Positions 41,674 to 54,175 of a stretch of DNA of 64,000 bases are shown piece by piece. Origin of the DNA: Panulirus ornatus (taxonomy: Eukaryota; Arthropoda; Malacostraca; Decapoda; Palinuridae); NCBI RefSeq assembly GCF_036320965.1, contig NC_092238.1:21199571-21263570 (forward strand), in the 5' to 3' direction. How positions within the stretch are numbered: the stretch's first letter is position 1; each line of letters begins with the position of its first letter. Below the pieces are notes generated by a model. It made no database searches and was not told where the DNA came from. It saw nothing but the letters and a program-made list of their open reading frames with translations. Made by a program: the position numbers and the translations under genes.

Positions 41674-43747
41674 ATTTTGCTTTGTCGCTGTCTCCCACAT
41701 TAGCGAGGTAGCGCAAGGAAACAGACGAAAGAATGGCCCAACCCACCCACATACACATGTATATACATACACGTCCACACACGCAAATATACATACATAT
41801 ACCTCTCAATGTATACATATATATATACACACACAGACATATACATTATACACATGTACATAATTCATACTGTCTGCCTTTATTCATTCCCATCGCCACC
41901 TCGCCACACATGAAATAACAACCCTCTCCCCCCTCATGTGTGCGAGGTAGCGCTAGGAAAAGACAACAAAGGCCCCATTCATTCACACTCAGTCTCTAGC
42001 TGTCATGTAACAATGTACCGAAACCACAGCTCCCTTTCCACATCCAGGCCCCACAGAATTTTCCATAGTTTACCCCAGACGCTTCACATGCCCTGGTTCA
42101 ATCCCTTGACAGCACGTCGACCCCAGTATACCGCATCGTTCCAATTCACTCTATTCCTTGCATGCCTTTCACCCTCCTGCATGTTCAGGCCCCGATCACT
42201 CAAAATCTTTTGCACTCCATCTTTCCACCTCCAATTTGGTCTCCCACTTCTCCTTGTTCCCTCCACCTCTGACACATATATGCTCTTGGTCAAACTTTCC
42301 TCACTCATTCTCTCCATGTGACCAAACCATTTCAAAACACCCTCTTCTGCTCTCTCAACCACACTCTTTTTATTACCACACATCTCTCTTACCCTATCAT
42401 TACTTACTCGATCAAATCACCTCACACCACATATTGTCCTCAAACATCTCATTTCCAGCACATCCACCCTCCTGCGCACAACTCTATCCATAGCCCATGC
42501 CACGCAACCATACAACATTGTGTGAACCATTATTTCTTCAACCATACCAATTTTTGCTTTCCGAGATAATGTTCTTGACTTCCACACATTCTTCAATGCT
42601 CACAGAATTTTCGCCCCCTCCCCCACCCTATGACTCACTTCCGCTTCCATGGTTCCATCCGCTGCCAAATCCACCCCCAGATATCTAAAACACTTCACTA
42701 CCTCCAGTTTTTCTCCATTCAAACTTACCTCCCAATTGACATGACCCTCAACACTAATAACCTTATTCTTATTCACATTTACTCTCAACTTTCTTCTTTC
42801 ATACACTTTACCAACCTCAGTCACCAGCTTCTGCAGTTTCTCATATGAATCAACCACCAGCACTGTATCATCAGCGAACAACAACTGACTCACTTCCCAA
42901 GCTCTCTCATCCACAACAGACTTCATACTTGCCCCTCTTTCCAAAACTCTTACATTCACCTCCCTAACAACCCCATCCATAAAGAAATCAAACAACCATG
43001 GAGACATCACACACCCTGCCGCAAACCTACATTCACTGAGAACCAATCACTTTCCTCTCTTCCTACACATACACATGCCTTACTTCCTTGATAAAAACTT
43101 TTCACTGCTTCTAACAACTTGCCTCCCACACCATATATTCTTAATACCTTCCACAGAGCATCTCTATCAACTCTATCGTATGCCTTCTCCAGATACATAA
43201 ATGCTACATACAAATCCATTTGCTTTTCTAAGTATTTCTCACATACATTCATCAAAGCAAACATCTGATCCACACATCCTCTACCACTTCTGAAACCACA
43301 CTGCTCTTCCCCAATCTGATGTTCTGTACATGCCTTCACCCTCTCAATCAATACCCTCCAATATAATTTACCAGGAATACTCAACAAACTTATACCTCAG
43401 TAATTCAAGCACTCACCTTTGTCCCCTTTCCCTTTGTACAATGGCACTATGCCAATCCTCAGGCACCCCACCATGAATCATACATACATTAAATAACCTT
43501 ACCAACCAGTCAACAACACAGTCACCCCCTTTTTTTATTAATTCCACTGCACTACCATCCAAACTCACTGCCTTGCTGCCTTTCTTCTTCCGCAAAGCTT
43601 TTACTACCTCTTCTCTGCTTAACAAATCATTTTCCCTAAACCTCTCACCTTGCACATCACCTCGACCAAAACACCCTATATCTGCCACTCTATCATCAAA
43701 CACATTCAACAAAACTTCAAAATACTCACTCCACCTCCTTCTCACAT
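41674..43747 (-). mobile_element. Family A LINE, 5'-truncated
   Basis: Tail-to-tail with the previous plus-strand copy. It has a complete antisense 3' UTR (41674-42085), RT tail (42383-42084, WFGHMERMSEESLTKSIYVS), RT core (43046-42600, LLFADDTVLVVDSYEKL; 43387-43007, CGFRSGRGCVDQMF) and linker (43757-43413). It is truncated after CTCCTTCTCACAT and followed by TTGTATTCATTTATT. Exactly the same joint occurs at 51988. Confidence 0.85.
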
Positions 43748-43756
43748 TTGTATTCA

Positions 43757-43918
43757 TTTATTTTGCTTTGTCGCTGTCTCCCGCATTAGCGGGGTTGCGC
43801 AAGGAAACAGATGAAAGAATGTTCCAACCCACCCACATGCACATGTATATTCATGCACGTCCAAACACGCAAATATATATACCTTTTTTTCATTAAAAAA
43901 AAAAACCTATACATCTCA
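43757..43918 (-). mobile_element. Family A LINE tail fragment
   Basis: Only about 160 bp of antisense tail and 3' UTR is present. A T-run and an A-run (43885-43905) are inserted, and it ends at ACATCTCAATG before a long T stretch. Its start is the counterpart of the copy at 52003, sharing ATGCACATGTATATTCAT-like and AAACACGCAAATATATATAC wording. Confidence 0.78.
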
Positions 43919-43937
43919 ATGTTTTTTTTTTTTTTTT

Positions 43938-44862
43938 TTTGCTTTGTCGCTGTCTCCCGCGTTTGCGAGGTAGCGCAAGGAAACAGACGAAAGAAATGGC
44001 CCAACCCACCCCCATACACATGTATATACATACACGTCCACACACACAAATATACATACCTACACAGCTTTCCATGGTTTACCCCAGATGCTTCACATGT
44101 CCTGATTCAATCCACTGACAGCACGTCAACCCCGGTATACCACATCGATCCAATTCACTCTATTCCTTGCCCTCCTTTCACCCTCCTGCATGTTCAGGCC
44201 CCTATCACTCAAAATCTTTTTCACTCCATCTTTCCACCTCCAATTTGGTCTCCTACTTCTCCTCGTTCCCTCCACCTCCGACACATATATCCTCTTGGTC
44301 AACCTTTCCTCACTCATTCTCTCCATGTGCCCAAACCATTTCAAAACACCCTCTTCTGCTCTCTCAACCATGCTCTTTTTATTACCACACATCTCTCTTA
44401 CCCTATTATTACTTACTCGATCAAACCACCTCAAGCTACATATTGTCCTCAAACATCTCATTTCCACCACATCTACCCTCCTGCGCACAACTCTATCATT
44501 AGCCCACACCTCGCAACCATACAACATTGTTGGAACCACTATTCCTTCAAACATACCCATTTTTGCTTTCCGAGATAATGTTCTCAACTTTCACACATTC
44601 TTCAAGGTTCAAAGAATTTTCGCCCCCTCCCCCACCCTATGATTCACTTCCGCTTCCATGGTTCCATCCGCTGACAAATCCACTCCCAGATATCTAAATC
44701 ATTTCACTTCCTCCAGTTTTTCTCCATTCAAACTTACCTCCCAATTGACTTGACCCTTGCTCTTATTCACATTTACTCTCAACTTTCTTCTTTCACACAC
44801 TTTACCAAACTCAGTCACCAGCTTCTGCATCTTCTCACATGAATCAGCCACCAGTGCTGTTT

Positions 44863-44866
<4 letters not shown>
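43938..44866 (-). mobile_element. Family A LINE 3' half, shortened-UTR variant
   Basis: It follows a T-run of about 19 (antisense A tail). The antisense tail GCGTTTGCGAGGTAGCGC and the deleted 3' UTR match the copy at 968-1450. The RT tail is open at 44587-44126 (SRKAKMGMFEGIVVPTMLYG, WFGHMERMSEERLTKRIYVS). The RT core ends abruptly in the codons before FADD (44866), where a (TA)n array begins. Confidence 0.85.

Positions 44867-44932
<66 letters not shown>
44867..44932. repeat. (TA)n array
   Basis: About 33 TA units sit between a truncated LINE and the A-rich tail side of S copy 2. Confidence 0.95.
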
Positions 44933-44940
<8 letters not shown>

Positions 44941-45160
44941 TTCTTTAAACTATTTGCCATTTCCCGTGTTAGCGAGGTAGCGTTAAGAACAGAGGACTGG
45001 GCCTTTTTTGGAATATCCTCACCTGGCCCCCTCTGTTCCTTCTTTTGGAAAATTAAAAAAAAAACAAGAGGGGAGGATTTCCAGCCCCCCGCTCCCTCCC
45101 CTTTTAGTCGCCTTCTACAACACGCAGGGAATACGTGGGAAGTATTCTTAATCCCCTATT
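44933..45160 (-). mobile_element. S element, copy 2
   Basis: Same structure as the element at 30097-30340: antisense tail (CTATTTGCCATTTCCCGTGT, TAGCGAGGTAGCG), private segment (GAACAGAGGACTGGGCC, ATCCTCACCTGGCCCCCTCT), poly(A) block and LINE-like head (CCCCTTTTAGTCGCCTTCTA). The outermost CCAGGGATA of the head is missing or altered (ATCCCCTATT at the end). Confidence 0.8.
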
Positions 45161-45167
45161 TAATTAT

Positions 45168-47052
45168 TTATTTTGCTTTGTCCCTGTCTCCCACATTAGC
45201 TAGGTAGCGCAAGGAAACAGACAAAAGAATGGCCCAACCCACCCACATACATATGTATATACATACACATCCACACAAGCAAATATATATACCTATACAT
45301 CTCAATGTATACATATATATACACACAGACATATACATATATACACATGTACAAAATTCATACTGTCTGCCTTTATTCATTCCCATCGCCACCCCACCAC
45401 ACATAAAATAACAACCCCTCCCCTCTCATGTGTGCAAGGTAGCGCTAGGAAAGACAACAAAGGCCCCATTCGTTAACACAGTCTCTAGCTGTCATGTAAT
45501 AATGCACCGAAACCACAGCTCCCTTTCCACATACAGGCCCCACACAACTTTCAGTGGTTTACCCCAGATGCTTAATATGCCCTGGTTCAATCCATTGACA
45601 GCACGTTGAACCCGGTATACCACATCGTTCCAATTCATTATATTCCTTGCACGCCTTTCACCCTCTTGCATGTTCAGGCCCCGATCACTCAAAATCTTTT
45701 TCACTCCATCTTTCCACCTCCTATTTCCTCTCCCACTTTTCGTTCCCTCCACCTCTGACACTTATATCCTCTTGGTCTATCTTTCCTCACTCATTCTCTC
45801 CATGTGACCAAACCATTTCAAAACACCCTCTTCTGCTCTCTCAACCACACGCTTTTTTGTTACCAAGCATCTCTCTTACCCTATTATTACTTACACTATC
45901 AAACCACCTCACATCACAGCCTGTCCTCAAACATCTCATTTCCAGGTCATCCACCCTCCTCCGCACAACCCTATCCATAGCTCATGCCTCGCAACCATAC
46001 AACATTTTTGAAACCAGCATTCCTTCAAACATACCCATTTTTGCTTTCCGAGATAATGCTCTCGACTTCCACACATTCTTCAAGGCTCCCAGAATTTTCG
46101 CCCCCTCCCCCACCCTATGATCCACTTCCGCTTCCATGGTTCCATCCGCTGCTTAATCCACTCCCAGATATCTAAAACACTTCACTTCCTCCAGTTTTTC
46201 TCCATTCAAACTTACCTCCCAACTGACTTTACCCTCAACCCTACTGTACCTATCAACCTTGATCTTATTCACATTTACTCTCAACTTTCTTCTTTCACAC
46301 ACTTTACTAAACTCAGTCACCAGCTTCTGCAGTTTCTCACATGAATCAGCCACCAGCGCTGTATCATCAGCGAACAACAACTGACTCACTTCCTAAGCTC
46401 TCTCATCCACAACAGACTGCATACTTGCCCCTCTTTCCAAAACTCTTGCATTCACCTCCCGAACATCCCCATCCATAAACAAACTAAACAACCATGGAGA
46501 CATCACACACCCCTGCCGCAAACCTACATTTCCTGAGAACCAATCACTTTCCTCTCTTCCTACATATACACATACCTTACATCCTCGATATAAACTTTTC
46601 ACTGCTTCTAAGAACTTGCCTCCCACACCATATATTCTTAATACCTTCTACAGAGAATCTCTAGCTTCTACCAGCTTGCCTCCCACACCATATATTCTTA
46701 ATACCTTCCACAGAGCATTTCTATCAACTCTATCATATGCCTTCTCCAGATCCATAAATGCTACATACATATCAATTTGCTTTTCTAAGTATTTCTCACA
46801 TATATTCTTCAAAGCAAACACCTGATCCACACATCCTCTAACACTTCTGAAACCACACTGCTCTTCCCCAACCTGATGCTCTGTACATGCCTTCACCCTC
46901 TCAATCAATACCCTCCCATACACTTTACCAGGAATACTCAACAAACTTATACCTCTGTAATTTGAGCACTCACTCTTATCCCCCTTGCCCTTGTACAATG
47001 GCACTATGCAAGCATTCCGCCAATCCTCAGGCACCTCACCATGAATCATTAT
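45168..47052 (-). mobile_element. Family A LINE, 5'-truncated, with a 60-bp tandem duplication
   Basis: Antisense tail, 3' UTR, RT tail (45761-45492), RT core (46389-46153, LLFADDTALVADSCEKL), and upstream RT with CGFRSVRGCVDQVF. Around 46608-46727 a 60-bp stretch (GCTTGCCTCCCACACCATAT...) is repeated in tandem. The copy is truncated in the RT at CACCATGAATCAT (about 47052) and followed by the tail of the next copy. Confidence 0.83.
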
Positions 47053-47061
47053 TTTCATTAT

Positions 47062-49949
47062 TTTGCTTTGACGCTGTCTCCCGCGTTTGCGAGGTAGCAC
47101 AAGGAAACAGACGAAATAAATGGCCCAATCCACCCCCATACACATGTATATACATACACGTCCACACACGCAAATATACATACCCATACATCTCAATGTA
47201 CACATAAATATACACACACAGACACACACATATATACCCATGCACACAATTCACACTGTCTGCCCTCATTCATTCCAATCGCCACCTCGCCACACATGGA
47301 ATAACATCCCCCTCCCCCCTCATGTGTGTGAGGTAGCGCTAAGAAAAGACAACAAAGGCCCCATTCGTTCACACTCAGTCTCTAGCTGTCATGCAATAAT
47401 GCCCGAAACCAAAGCTCCCCTTCCACATCCAGACCCCAAAGAATTTTCCATGGTTTACCCTGGACACTTCACATGCCCTGATTCAATCCATTGACAGCAC
47501 ATCGACCCCAATATACCACATCGATCCAATTCACTCTATTCCTTGCCCGCCTTTCACCCTCCTGCATGTTCAGGCCCTGATCACTCAAAATCTTTTTCAC
47601 TCCATCTTTCCACCTCCAATTTCCTCTCCCACGTCTCCTCGTTCCCTCCATCTCCGACACATATATCCTTTTGGTCAATCTTTTCTCATTCATTCTCTCC
47701 ATGTGCCCAAACCATTTCAAAACACCCTCTTCTGCTCTCTCAACCACGCTCTTTTTATTTCCACACATCTCTCTTACCCTTACATTACTTACTCGATCAA
47801 ACCACCTCACACCACATATTGTCCTCAAACATCTCATTTCCAGCACATCCACCCTCCTGCGCACAACTCTATCCATAGCCCACGCCTCGCAACCATACAA
47901 CATTGTTGGAACCACTATTCCTTCAAACATACCCATTTTTGCTTTCCGAGATAATGTTCTCGAGTTTCACATATTCTTCAAGGCTCCCAGGATTTTCGCC
48001 CCTTCCCCCACCCTATGATTCACTTCCGCTTCCATGGTTCCATCCGCTGCCAGATCCACTCCCAGATATCTAAAACACTGTACTTCCTCCAGTTTTTCTC
48101 CATTTAAACTTACCTCCCAAATGACTTGACCCTCAACCCTACTGTACCTAATAACCTTGCTCTTATTCACATGTACTCTTAACTTTCTTCTTTCACACAG
48201 TTTACCAAACTCAGTCACCATGAATCATACATACATTAAATAACCTTACCAACCAGTCAACAATACACTCACCCCCTTTTTAATAAAATTCGCTGCAATA
48301 CCATCGAAACCCACTGCCTTGCCGGCTTTCATCTTCCGCAATGCTTTCACTACCACTTCTCTGTTTACCAAATCATTTGCCCTAACCCTCTCACTTTGCA
48401 GACCACCTCAACCGAAACACCCTATATCTGCCACTCTATCATCAAACACATTCAACAAACCTTCAAAATACTCACTCCATCTCCTTCTCACATCACTACT
48501 AGTTATCACCTCCCCATTAGCCCCTTTCACTGAAGTTCCCATTTGCTCCCTTCTCTTACGCACTTTATTAACCTCCTTCCAAAACATCTTTTTATTCTCC
48601 CTAAAAGTTAATGATACTCTCTCACCCCAACTCTCATTTGCCCTCTTTTTCACCTCTTGCACCTTTCTCTTGACCTCCTGCCTTTTTCTTTTATACATCT
48701 CCCACTCATTTGCATTTTTTCCCAGCAAAAATTGTCCAAATGCCTCTCTCTTATCTTTCACTCATAATCTTACTTCTTCATCCCACCACTCACTACCCTT
48801 TCTAATCTGCCCACCTCCCACGCTTCTCATGCCACAAGCATCTTTTGCGCAAGCCATCACTGCTTCCCTAAATACATCCCATTCCTCCCCCACTCCCCTT
48901 ACCTCCTTTGTTCTCACCTTTTTCCATTCTGTACTCAGTCTCTCCTGGTACTTCCTCACACAAGTCTCCTTCCCAAGCTCACTTACTCTCACCATTCTCT
49001 TCACCCCAATATTCTCTCTTCTTTTCTGAACACCTCTACAAATCTTCACCTTCGCCTCAACAAGATAATGAACAGAAATCCCTCCAATTGCACCTCTCAG
49101 CGCATTAACATCCAAAAGTCTCTCTCGTGCGCCCATCAATTAACACATAATCAAATAATGCTCTCTGGCCATCTCTCCTACTTACATACGTATACTTATG
49201 TATGTCTCTCTTTTTAAACCAGGTATTCCCAATCATCAGTCCTTTTTCAGCACATAAATCAACAAGATCTTCACATTTCCCTTTACAACACTGAACACAC
49301 CATGTATACCAATTATTCCCTCAACTACCACATTACTCACCTTTGCATTCAAATCACCCATCAGTATAACCCAGTCTCATGCATCAAAACCACTAACACA
49401 CTCATTCAGCTGCTCCCAAAACACTTGCCTCTCATGATCTTTCTTCTAATGCCCAGGTGCATATGCACCAATAATCACCCATCTCTCTCCATCCACTTTC
49501 AGTTTTACCCATATCAATCTAGAGTTTACTTTCTTACACTCTATCACATACTCCCACCACTCCTGTTTCTGGAGTAGTGCTACTCCTTCCCTTGCTCTTC
49601 TCCTCTCACTAACCCCTGACTTTACTCCCAAGACATTCCCAAACCACTCTTCCCCTTTCCCCTTGAGCATCGTTTCACTCAAAGCCAAAACATCCAGGTT
49701 CCTTTCCTCAAACATACTACCTATCTCTCCTTTTTTCTCATCTTGGTTACATCCACACACATTTACACACCCCAATCTGAGCCTTCGAGGAGGATGAGCA
49801 CTACCCGCATGACTCCTTCTCCTGTTTCCCCTTTTAGAAAGTTAAAACACAAGGAGGGAAGGGTTTCTAGCCCCCCACTCCTTTCCCCTTTAGTCACCTT
49901 CTACGACACGTGAGGAATGCGTATGAAGTATTCTTTCTCCCCTACCCCC
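47062..49949 (-). mobile_element. Family A LINE with 5' end but RT core deleted
   Basis: This copy keeps both ends: the 3' tail at 47062 and the 5' head at 49949 (TACGACACGTGAGGAATGCG, TTTCTCCCCTACCCCCAGCG). RT tail 47936-47469 is open. At about 48218 the sequence jumps from CTCAGTCACCA to ACCATGAATCATACATAC, removing roughly 0.7 kb of RT including the FADD box. TCACCA is present at both original sites, so this is a microhomology deletion. EN (49775-49446, LALSETMLKGKGEEWFG) and linker (49139-48762, 48761-48408) remain. Confidence 0.85.
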
Positions 49950-49972
49950 AGCGATATACATTTTTTTATTCA

Positions 49973-51988
49973 TTACTATTTTATTTTGCTTTGTCGCTGT
50001 CTCCCGCATTAGCGAGGTAGTGCAAGGAAACTGATAAAAGAATGGCCCAACCCACCTACAAACACATGTATAAACATACACATCCACACATGCCAATATA
50101 CATACCTATACATCTCAACTTATACATATATATACACACACACATACATATACACACATGTACATAATTCATACAGTCGCCCTTTATTCATTCCCATTGC
50201 CACCCCGCCACACATGAAATAACAACCCCCTCCACCTCATGTGCGCGAGGTAGTGCTAGGAAGACAACAAAGGCCCAATTCGTTCAAACTCAGTCTCTAG
50301 CTGTCATGTAATAATGCACCGAAACCAGAGCTCCCTTTCCACATCCAGGCCCCAAAGAACTTTCCATGGTGTACCTCAGACGCTTCACATGCCCTGGTTC
50401 AATCCATTGACAGCACGTCGACCCCGGTATACCACACTGTACCAATTCACTCTATTCCTTGCACGCCTTTCACCCTCCTGCATGTTCAGGCCCCGACCAC
50501 TCAAAATCTTTTTCACTCCATCTTTCCACCTCCAATTTCCTCTCCCACTTCTCCTCGTTCCCTCCACTTCTGACACGTATATCCACTTGGCCAATCTTTC
50601 CTCACTCATTCTCTCCATGTGACCAAACCATTTCAAAACACCCTCTTCTGCTCTCTCAACCACACTCTTTTTATTACCACACATCTCTCTTACCCTTACA
50701 TTACTTACTCGATCAAACCACCTCACACCACATATTGTCCTCAAACATCTCATTTCCAGCACATCCACCCTCCTGCACACAACTCTATCCATAGCCCATG
50801 CCTCACAACCATACAACATTGTTGGAACCACTATTCCTTCAAACATACCCATTTTTGCTTTCAGAGATAATGTTCTCGACTTCCACACATTCTTCAAGGC
50901 TCCCAGAATTTTCACCCCCTCCCCCACCCAATGATTCACTTCCGCTTCCATGGTTCCATCAGCTGCCAAATCCACTCCTAGATATCTAAAACACTTCACT
51001 TCCTCCAGTTTTTCTCCATTCAAACTTACTTCCCAACTGACTTGACCCTTAACCCTAATAACCTTGCTCTTATTCACATTTACTCTCAACTTTCTTCTTT
51101 CACACACTTTACCAAACTCAGTCACCAGCTTCTGCAGTTTCTCATATGAATCAGCCACCAGTGCTGTATCATCATCGAACAACAACTGACTCACTTCCCA
51201 AACTCTCTCATCCACAACAGACTGCATACTTGCTCCTCTTTCCAAAACTCTTGCATTCACCTCCCTAACAACCCCATCCATAAACAAATTAAACAACCAT
51301 GGAGACATCACACACCCCTGCCGCAAACCTACATTCACTGAGAACCAATCACTTTCCTCTCTTCCTACACGTACACATGCCTTACATCCTCGATAAAAAC
51401 TTTTCACTGCTTCTAACAACCTTCCTCCCACACCATATATTCTTAATACCTTTCACAGAGCATCTCTATCAACTCTATCATATGCCTCCTCCAGCTCCAT
51501 AAATGCTACACACAAATCCATTTGCTTTTCTAAGTATTTCTCACATACATTCATCAAAGGAAACACCTGATCCTCACATCCTCTACCACTTCTGATACCG
51601 CACTGCTCTTCCCCAATCTGATGTTCTGTACATGCCTTCACCATCTCAATCAATGCCTTACCATATAATTTACCAGGAATACTCAACAAACTTATACCTC
51701 TGTAATTTGAGCACTCACCTTTGTCCCCTTTGCCTTTGTACAATGGCACTATGCAAGCATTCCGCCAATCCTCAGGCACCTCACCATGAATCATACATAC
51801 ATTAAATAACCTTACCAACCTTGCCACTTCTGCAAAGCTTTTACTACCTCTTCTCTGTTTACCATATCATTTTCCCTAACCATCTCACTTTGCACACCAC
51901 CGCGACCAAAACACCCTATATCTGCCACTCTATCATCAAACACATTTAACAAAACTTCAAAATACTCAATCCACCTCCTTCTCACATT
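49973..51988 (-). mobile_element. Family A LINE, 5'-truncated
   Basis: Antisense tail and 3' UTR (49973-50385), then a long open RT frame and the first part of RT (51827-51453, SNYRGISLLSIPGKLYGKAL). It is truncated after CTCCTTCTCACAT with the same TTGTATTCATTTA joint as at 43747. Confidence 0.85.
50385..51431 (-). pseudogene. Family A LINE RT C-terminal 348 codons, with altered active site
   Basis: An uninterrupted frame to the natural end (GLNQGM). It holds GLRQGCVMSPWLFNLFMDGV, then QLLFDDDTALVADSYEKL where the catalytic box is FDDD instead of FADD, then WEVSLNGEKLEEVKCFRYLG and the full tail (MRCLRTICGVRWFDRVS, VLKWFGHMERMSEERLAK). The upstream half of RT is in a different frame (51827-51453) with a 1-base shift near 51450. 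The Ala-to-Asp change leaves both catalytic Asp residues but alters the residue before them. Confidence 0.78.
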
Positions 51989-52002
51989 TGTATTCATTTA
52001 TC

Positions 52003-54094
52003 TTGCTCTGTCGCTGTCTCCCGCATTAGCGAGGTAGCGCAAGGAAACAGACAAAAGAATGGCCCAACCCACCGACATGCATATGTATATTTATACACGT
52101 CGAAACACGCAAATATATATACCCATACATTTCAACATATACATATATATACACACAAAGACATATACATATATATACATGTACAAAATTCATATTGTCT
52201 GCCTTTATTCATTCCCATCGCCATCTCGCCACACATGAAATAACAATCCCCTCCCCCCTCATGAGTGCGAGGTAGCGCTAGGAAAAGACAACACATGCCA
52301 CATTCGTTCACACTCAGTCTCTAGCTTTCATGTAATAATGCAACAAAACTAGTTCGCTTTCCACATCCAGGCCCCACAGAACTTTCCATGGTTTACCCCA
52401 GACGCTTCACATGCCCTGGTTCAATCCATTGACAGCACGTTGACCCCGGTATACCACATCGTTCCAATTCAATCTATTCCTTGCACGCCTTTCATCCTCC
52501 TGCCTGTTCAGGCCCCGATAACTCAAACTCCTTCTCACTCCATCTTTCCACCTCCAACTTGGTCTTCCACTTCTCCTCGTTCCCTCCACCCCTGACACAT
52601 ATATCCTCTTCGTCAATCTTTCCTCACTCATTCTCTTCATGTAACCAAACCATTTCAAAACACCCTCTTCTGCTCTCTCAACCACACTCTTTTTATTACC
52701 ACACATCTCTCTTACCCTTACATTACTTACTCGATCAAACCAACTCAAGCCACACATTGTCCTCAAACATCTCATTTCCAGCACATCCACCCTCCTGCAC
52801 AAAACTCTATCCGTAGCCCACACCTCGCAGCCATACAACATTCTTGGAACCACTATTCCTTCAAACATACCCATTTTTGCTTTCAGAGATAATGTTCTCG
52901 ACTTCCACACATTCTTCAACGCTCCCAGAACTCTCGCCCCCTCCCCGACCCAATGATTCACTTCCACTTCCATGGTTCCATCCGCTGCCAAATCCACTCC
53001 AAGATATCTAAAACACTTCACTTCCTCCAGTTTTTCTCCATTCAAACTTACCTCCCAATTGACTTGACCCTCAACCCTACTGTACCTAATAACCTTGCTC
53101 TTATTCACCTTTACTCTCAACTTTCTTCTTTCACACACTTTACCAAACTCAGGCACCAGCTTCTGCAGTTTCTCACATGAATCAGCCACCAGCGCTGTAT
53201 CATCAGCGAACAACAACTGACTCACTTCCCAAGCTCTCTCATCCACAACAGACTGCATACTTGCTCCTCTTTCCAAAACTCTTGGATTCACCTCCCTAAC
53301 AACCCCATCCATAAACAAATTAAACAACCATGGAAACATCACACACCCCTGCCACAAACCTACATTCACTGAGAACCAATCACTTTTCTCTCTTCCTACA
53401 CGTACACATGCCTTACATCCTCGATAAAAACTTTTCACTGCTTCTAACAACTTGCCTCCCACACCATATATTCTTAATACCTTCCACAGAGCATCTCTAT
53501 CAACTCTATCATATGCTTCCTCCAGATCCATAAATGCTACATACAAATCCATTTGCTTTTCTAAGTATTTCTCACATACACTCTTCAAAGCAAACACCTG
53601 ATCCACACATCCTCTACCACTTCTGAAACCACACTGCTCTTCCCCAGTCTGATGCTCTGTACATGCCTTCACCCTCTCAATCACTACCCTCCCATATAAT
53701 TTACCAGGAATACTCAACAAACTTATACCTCTGTAATCTGAGCACTCACCTTTGTCCCCTTTGCCTCTGTACAATGGCACTATGCAAGCATTCCGCCAAT
53801 CCTCAGGCACTTCACCATGAATCATACATACATTAAATAACCTGACCAACCAATCAACAATACAGTCATCCCCTTTTTTAATAAATTCCACTGCAATGCC
53901 ATCCAAACCCGCTGCCTTGCCGGCTTTAATCTTCCGCAAAGCTTTTACTACCTCTTCTCTGTTTACCAAATCATCCTCCCTAACCCTCTCACTTTGCATA
54001 CCATCTCAACCAAAACACCCCATATCTGCCACTCTATTATCAAACACATTCAACAAACCTTCAAAATACTCACTCCATCTCCTTCTCACATCAA

Positions 54095-54097
<3 letters not shown>
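52003..54097 (-). mobile_element. Family A LINE, 5'-truncated, best-preserved RT
   Basis: Antisense tail and 3' UTR (52003-52406) precede a 530-codon RT frame. The copy is truncated in the linker at CTCACATCAACAC, only a few bases from where the copies ending at 43747 and 51988 stop, and is followed by a (TA)n array. Confidence 0.87.
52407..53999 (-). CDS. Family A LINE reverse transcriptase, 530 codons uninterrupted
   Basis: The longest open frame in the window. Motifs in order: KIKAGKAAGLDGIAVEFIKK (about residues 24-42), YRGISLLSIPGKLYGR (89-104), EEQCGFRSGRGCVDQVF (120-136), VAFMDLEEAYDRVDRDALWK (154-173; catalytic Asp 158), GLWQGCVMFPWLFNLFMDG (214-232), LLFADDTALVADS (262-274; catalytic Asp pair 266-267), VNKSKVIRYSRVEG (298-311) and VKCFRYLGVDLAADG (327-341). 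A conserved tail ends GLNQGM. This covers the whole RT and C-terminal domain but lacks EN, so it could not retrotranspose alone. GLWQG replaces the usual GLRQG. The first Met is only the start of the open stretch. Confidence 0.85.
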   Translation of the reverse strand: MQSERVREDDLVNREEVVKALRKIKAGKAAGLDGIAVEFIKKGDDCIVDWLVRLFNVCMIHGEVPEDWRNACIVPLYRGKGDKGECSDYRGISLLSIPGKLYGRVVIERVKACTEHQTGEEQCGFRSGRGCVDQVFALKSVCEKYLEKQMDLYVAFMDLEEAYDRVDRDALWKVLRIYGVGGKLLEAVKSFYRGCKACVRVGREKSDWFSVNVGLWQGCVMFPWLFNLFMDGVVREVNPRVLERGASMQSVVDERAWEVSQLLFADDTALVADSCEKLQKLVPEFGKVCERRKLRVKVNKSKVIRYSRVEGQVNWEVSLNGEKLEEVKCFRYLGVDLAADGTMEVEVNHWVGEGARVLGALKNVWKSRTLSLKAKMGMFEGIVVPRMLYGCEVWATDRVLCRRVDVLEMRCLRTMCGLSWFDRVSNVRVREMCGNKKSVVERAEEGVLKWFGYMKRMSEERLTKRIYVSGVEGTRRSGRPSWRWKDGVRRSLSYRGLNRQEDERRARNRLNWNDVVYRGQRAVNGLNQGM

Positions 54098-54169
<72 letters not shown>

Positions 54170-54175
54170 ATATAT
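54098..54175. repeat. (TA)n array
   Basis: About 38 TA units with one phase slip (TTA near 54160), between a truncated LINE and a reversed S fragment. Confidence 0.95.
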
